The position numbers and the translations under genes were made by a program. From NCBI RefSeq assembly GCF_026239695.1, contig NZ_JAPIVS010000003.1, positions 310,001-374,000 on the forward strand: a DNA stretch of 64,000 nucleotides, in the 5' to 3' direction. Positions 61,473-64,000 of the stretch are shown here, in pieces. Under the pieces are notes generated by a model. The model was not told the origin of the DNA and did no database searches. It worked only from the letters and a program-made list of their open reading frames with translations. Position 1 is the stretch's first letter; every line of letters starts with the position of its first letter. The DNA is from Pedobacter sp. MC2016-15. Lineage in GTDB: Bacteria; Bacteroidota; Bacteroidia; Sphingobacteriales; Sphingobacteriaceae.

Positions 61473-63524
61473 ATGAAAGAATACACGTTCTATAACCGCG
61501 ATCTCAGCTGGCTCAGCTTTAATGAAAGGGTTTTGATGGAAGCCGAAAATGAAAGGGTTCCGCTCCTGGAACGCATTAAGTTTTTGTCTATCTACTCTTC
61601 CAATCTTGATGAATTTTATCGGGTGAGGATGCCTGTACTGATGGCTATTGATAATTTTGACGACAGAACGGGTCTTTACAATTCATATTTTAAAGCCGAA
61701 TTTTTGATCAACCAGCAGCAGGAAAGATTCGGTCACCTGTTGGCCAATTACATTCTGCCGGCTCTGCAGCAGGAACAGATCCATTGGCTGTATCATGAGG
61801 ATCTACCACCGTTTTTAGAGGACCAGGCAGCTGGTGTCTTCTTCAATGAAGTACTGGCTTATATCAGATTGTTCTCTGTAGAAAAGGAGGATGATGGTTT
61901 TTTTGCAGAAAATAACAAACTCTACCAGGCGGTCATGCTCAGCGATGGGGCTGGCACAGAACGTCTGGAGCTGATCACCGTTCCTTCTGATGTGTTGCCC
62001 AGGTTTTTTGTACTTAGCAGCGGAGATGTCAAGTATGTAGTTTTTCTTGATGATATTATCAAAAGTAACCTCGCTTATCTCTTTCCCGGAGAATCAATCA
62101 CCGGCGTATACAACATAAAGATCACCAGAAACGCAGAGCTCAACCTTCAGGACGAAATTGATGAGGACATTACTGCAGCCCTGGAAAAAGAATTGAAGAA
62201 ACGTGACCTGGGCTTTGCGACGCGGTTTCTGTGTCAGCCTGGAATTCCTCTGAGACATCTGTACAGAATCATCTATACGCTCGATCTGGCAAAGGCATCA
62301 GTGGTGCAGGGCGGATATTACCATAACATGAAAGATCTGAGTGGCTTTCCCTTGCAGGATGCGCATCTGAGCTATACCAGATGGCCCGCACATCAGTCGC
62401 TCTTCCTCAAAAAGGATAATACGCTGTTTGAGCAGATCCTGAAGCAAGACCTGATGGTACATGTCCCTTATCAGAACTATGATCCTGTGCTCAGATTCTT
62501 CAATGAGGCAGCAAACGATATTTTCGTAGAAGAGATTTATGTAACCCTGTACCGGGTGGCAGATAACTCACGGATTGCACATGCGCTGATCACTGCGGCA
62601 AAAAACGGCAAAAAAGTGTCTGTAATGGTTGAATTGAAGGCACGGTTTGATGAAGCTAATAATATCAAATGGGCCGCAAGAATGAAAGCTGCAGGTGTGA
62701 AGCTGATCTACAGTAGTGCCGACATGAAGGTGCATGCGAAGGTCGCACTGGTAAAAAGAACTGTCAGGGATGAAAGCCATTATATTGGCTTGCTGGCTAC
62801 GGGTAATCTGAATGAATCTACGGCCCGGTTCTACACCGACCATATTCTCATGACCGCAAACCAGGACATGCTTTCCGAGCTGCAGCAGCTATTTGGTTTC
62901 CTGCGCAAAAAGAAAAAGAAACCGCTGCTTGAGGATGCCATTAACTTTGAACATTTGCTGGTAGCCCAGTTTAATCTCCAGCAGAAATTCCTGAGTCTGA
63001 TAGACCGCGAAATTGACAACGCCAGAAAGGGCCTGCCCGCCGGAATGATTATCAAAATGAATAACCTCGAGGAGAAAGTGCTGATCTCAAAATTGTATGA
63101 GGCCTCTAATGCCGGCGTTAAGATTGAAATGATCGTACGCAGCGTATGCTGCCTCATTCCCGGGATTGCCGGGCAAAGCGAAAATATCACGATAAGACGT
63201 ATTGTTGACAGGTATCTGGAACATGGACGGATATTTGTATTCCATAATAACGGGAATAAGGAAGTATTTATGGGTTCGGCCGACTGGATGAACAGGAATA
63301 TCTACAGCAGAATAGAGGTTTGTTTTCCTGTATATGATACCCCTTTGAAAGCCAGACTGATAGAAATGCTTACTATACAGTTAAACGATACTGTACAAGC
63401 TGTGGAGCTGAATGCAGAATTACAGAATAACTACCTCAGCGATGAAGCTGGAATCAGTTCACAGCAGGCCTTGTATAATCTCTTAAGGGAAGCGAGTACC
63501 ACACAAAAATTGAATACGATATGA
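61473..63524 (+). CDS. ppk1: Polyphosphate kinase 1
   Basis: A 683-residue enzyme, close to the usual 690. The four PPK1 domains are recognisable: the N-terminal helical domain with NRDLSWLSFNERVL and SSNLDEFYRVRMP, the central domain, and two phospholipase-D-like catalytic domains. The autophosphorylated His is H421 in MKVHAKVALVKR, the second motif region is ATGNLNESTARFYTD, and the last domain has RYLEHGRIFVFHNNG and MGSADWMNRNIYSRIEV. It makes long-chain polyphosphate from ATP, reversibly. It follows the HD-PycTM gene by eight bases and overlaps the next gene by ATGA, so the three form an operon. Confidence 0.96.
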   Translation: MKEYTFYNRDLSWLSFNERVLMEAENERVPLLERIKFLSIYSSNLDEFYRVRMPVLMAIDNFDDRTGLYNSYFKAEFLINQQQERFGHLLANYILPALQQEQIHWLYHEDLPPFLEDQAAGVFFNEVLAYIRLFSVEKEDDGFFAENNKLYQAVMLSDGAGTERLELITVPSDVLPRFFVLSSGDVKYVVFLDDIIKSNLAYLFPGESITGVYNIKITRNAELNLQDEIDEDITAALEKELKKRDLGFATRFLCQPGIPLRHLYRIIYTLDLAKASVVQGGYYHNMKDLSGFPLQDAHLSYTRWPAHQSLFLKKDNTLFEQILKQDLMVHVPYQNYDPVLRFFNEAANDIFVEEIYVTLYRVADNSRIAHALITAAKNGKKVSVMVELKARFDEANNIKWAARMKAAGVKLIYSSADMKVHAKVALVKRTVRDESHYIGLLATGNLNESTARFYTDHILMTANQDMLSELQQLFGFLRKKKKKPLLEDAINFEHLLVAQFNLQQKFLSLIDREIDNARKGLPAGMIIKMNNLEEKVLISKLYEASNAGVKIEMIVRSVCCLIPGIAGQSENITIRRIVDRYLEHGRIFVFHNNGNKEVFMGSADWMNRNIYSRIEVCFPVYDTPLKARLIEMLTIQLNDTVQAVELNAELQNNYLSDEAGISSQQALYNLLREASTTQKLNTI

Positions 63525-64000
63525 AAGGAATTTTCAACAAACTGATACTATATATATTACCTGTAATCATGCTCATTGGATTTTATGCCTGCAAACCATC
63601 AAAGCCCGCATTTACCAGTCCGCCGGGTTACGACCTGAATCATCCTGAAAAATTTAATATGCCTGAAAGTTTATTGGAGATATCAGGCATTGCATTTTAC
63701 AAAGACAAAAGCGATACCGTTTACTCTATACAGGATGAGGATGGCCGGTTGTTCAGGCAGGCCTGGATGAACAAAAAGCAGAAACATGTGGTCTTCGGAA
63801 AGAAAGGTGACTATGAGGATCTGGCTATTTTAAACGAGACCGTAATGGTGCTGGAAAGTGATGGTACGCTTTATGTTTTTCCTTTTGCTGACGCCACAAA
63901 AGAGAAAGTACAAGACATCAAAATCTTTAAAAAAATAATTCCTAAAGGAGAGTATGAGAGTATCTACGCCGATAACCAAACCAACCAGGTATATCTGCTT
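63521..64000 (+). CDS. Lipoprotein, SdiA-regulated-like beta-propeller, 3'-truncated
   Basis: The frame opens at the ATG at 63521, overlapping the ppk1 stop, and runs off the window; 160 residues are visible. The N-terminus is a lipoprotein signal with lipobox GFYAC. The mature part begins with MPESLLEISGIAFY, TVYSIQDEDGRLF and KGDYEDLAILNETVMVLESDGTLYVF, the strand pattern of the SdiA-regulated/phytase-like beta-propeller family. The substrate is unknown; a periplasmic phosphate-related role is suggested only by its coupling to ppk1. Confidence 0.75.
   Translation, partial: MKGIFNKLILYILPVIMLIGFYACKPSKPAFTSPPGYDLNHPEKFNMPESLLEISGIAFYKDKSDTVYSIQDEDGRLFRQAWMNKKQKHVVFGKKGDYEDLAILNETVMVLESDGTLYVFPFADATKEKVQDIKIFKKIIPKGEYESIYADNQTNQVYLL

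Overview
The window reads as a chromosome segment of a Bacteroidota bacterium, most like the Sphingobacteriaceae (Pedobacter-type). This rests on moderate-to-low G+C, genes without clear Shine-Dalgarno sites, several exact matches to the TAnnTTTG promoter box of this phylum, and family content (GH28, GH95, ThuA-like proteins, GMC oxidoreductases with Tat-tagged partners, bacterial GT14 enzymes). The genus is an inference. No tRNA, rRNA, CRISPR array or insertion sequence was seen.

Bases 1-14.5 kb are mostly housekeeping and sugar catabolism: the end of purU, a GH28 and a GH95 glycosidase around an MFS exporter and a small HTH regulator, Dabb and GlxA-type genes, a glycerophosphodiesterase, a ThuA-like protein, an LCP-family protein, and the first of two paralogous membrane glycosyltransferases.

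Bases 14.5-28.6 kb hold a GT14 enzyme and then a compact Wzx/Wzy-type exopolysaccharide operon (15818-27003). It contains a receiver-only response regulator, an initiating sugar-phosphate transferase fused to a degenerate receiver domain, a half-length TolC-like protein, a Wzc-like co-polymerase with a damaged kinase domain, a polymerase, a 36-residue membrane protein, three glycosyltransferases, an acetyltransferase and a flippase. It ends at a bidirectional terminator facing a beta-helix lipoprotein gene.

Bases 29-47 kb are a second glycan region. Two separated gene sets repeat the same combination: a UbiA-family prenyltransferase resembling decaprenyl-phosphate phosphoribose synthase, a polytopic GT-C glycosyltransferase, a GMC FAD oxidoreductase with a cysteine cluster, and a small Tat-signal partner. 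A HAD phosphatase, GtrA, GT14 enzymes and an FdtA/FdtB amino-sugar pair lie among them. I infer two lipid-linked sugar pathways with a periplasmic oxidation step.

Bases 47-60 kb hold a small biosynthetic gene cluster: an A-T-KS-AT-T-aminotransferase megasynthase (2196 residues), a C-A-T-TE NRPS (1352 residues), an FkbM methyltransferase, a phosphopantetheinyl transferase and a divergent TetR regulator. The domain logic predicts a very small product containing a 3,4-diamino acid. Bases 60-64 kb carry an HD-domain protein fused to a Pycsar-effector-like membrane domain, ppk1, and the start of a lipoprotein gene.
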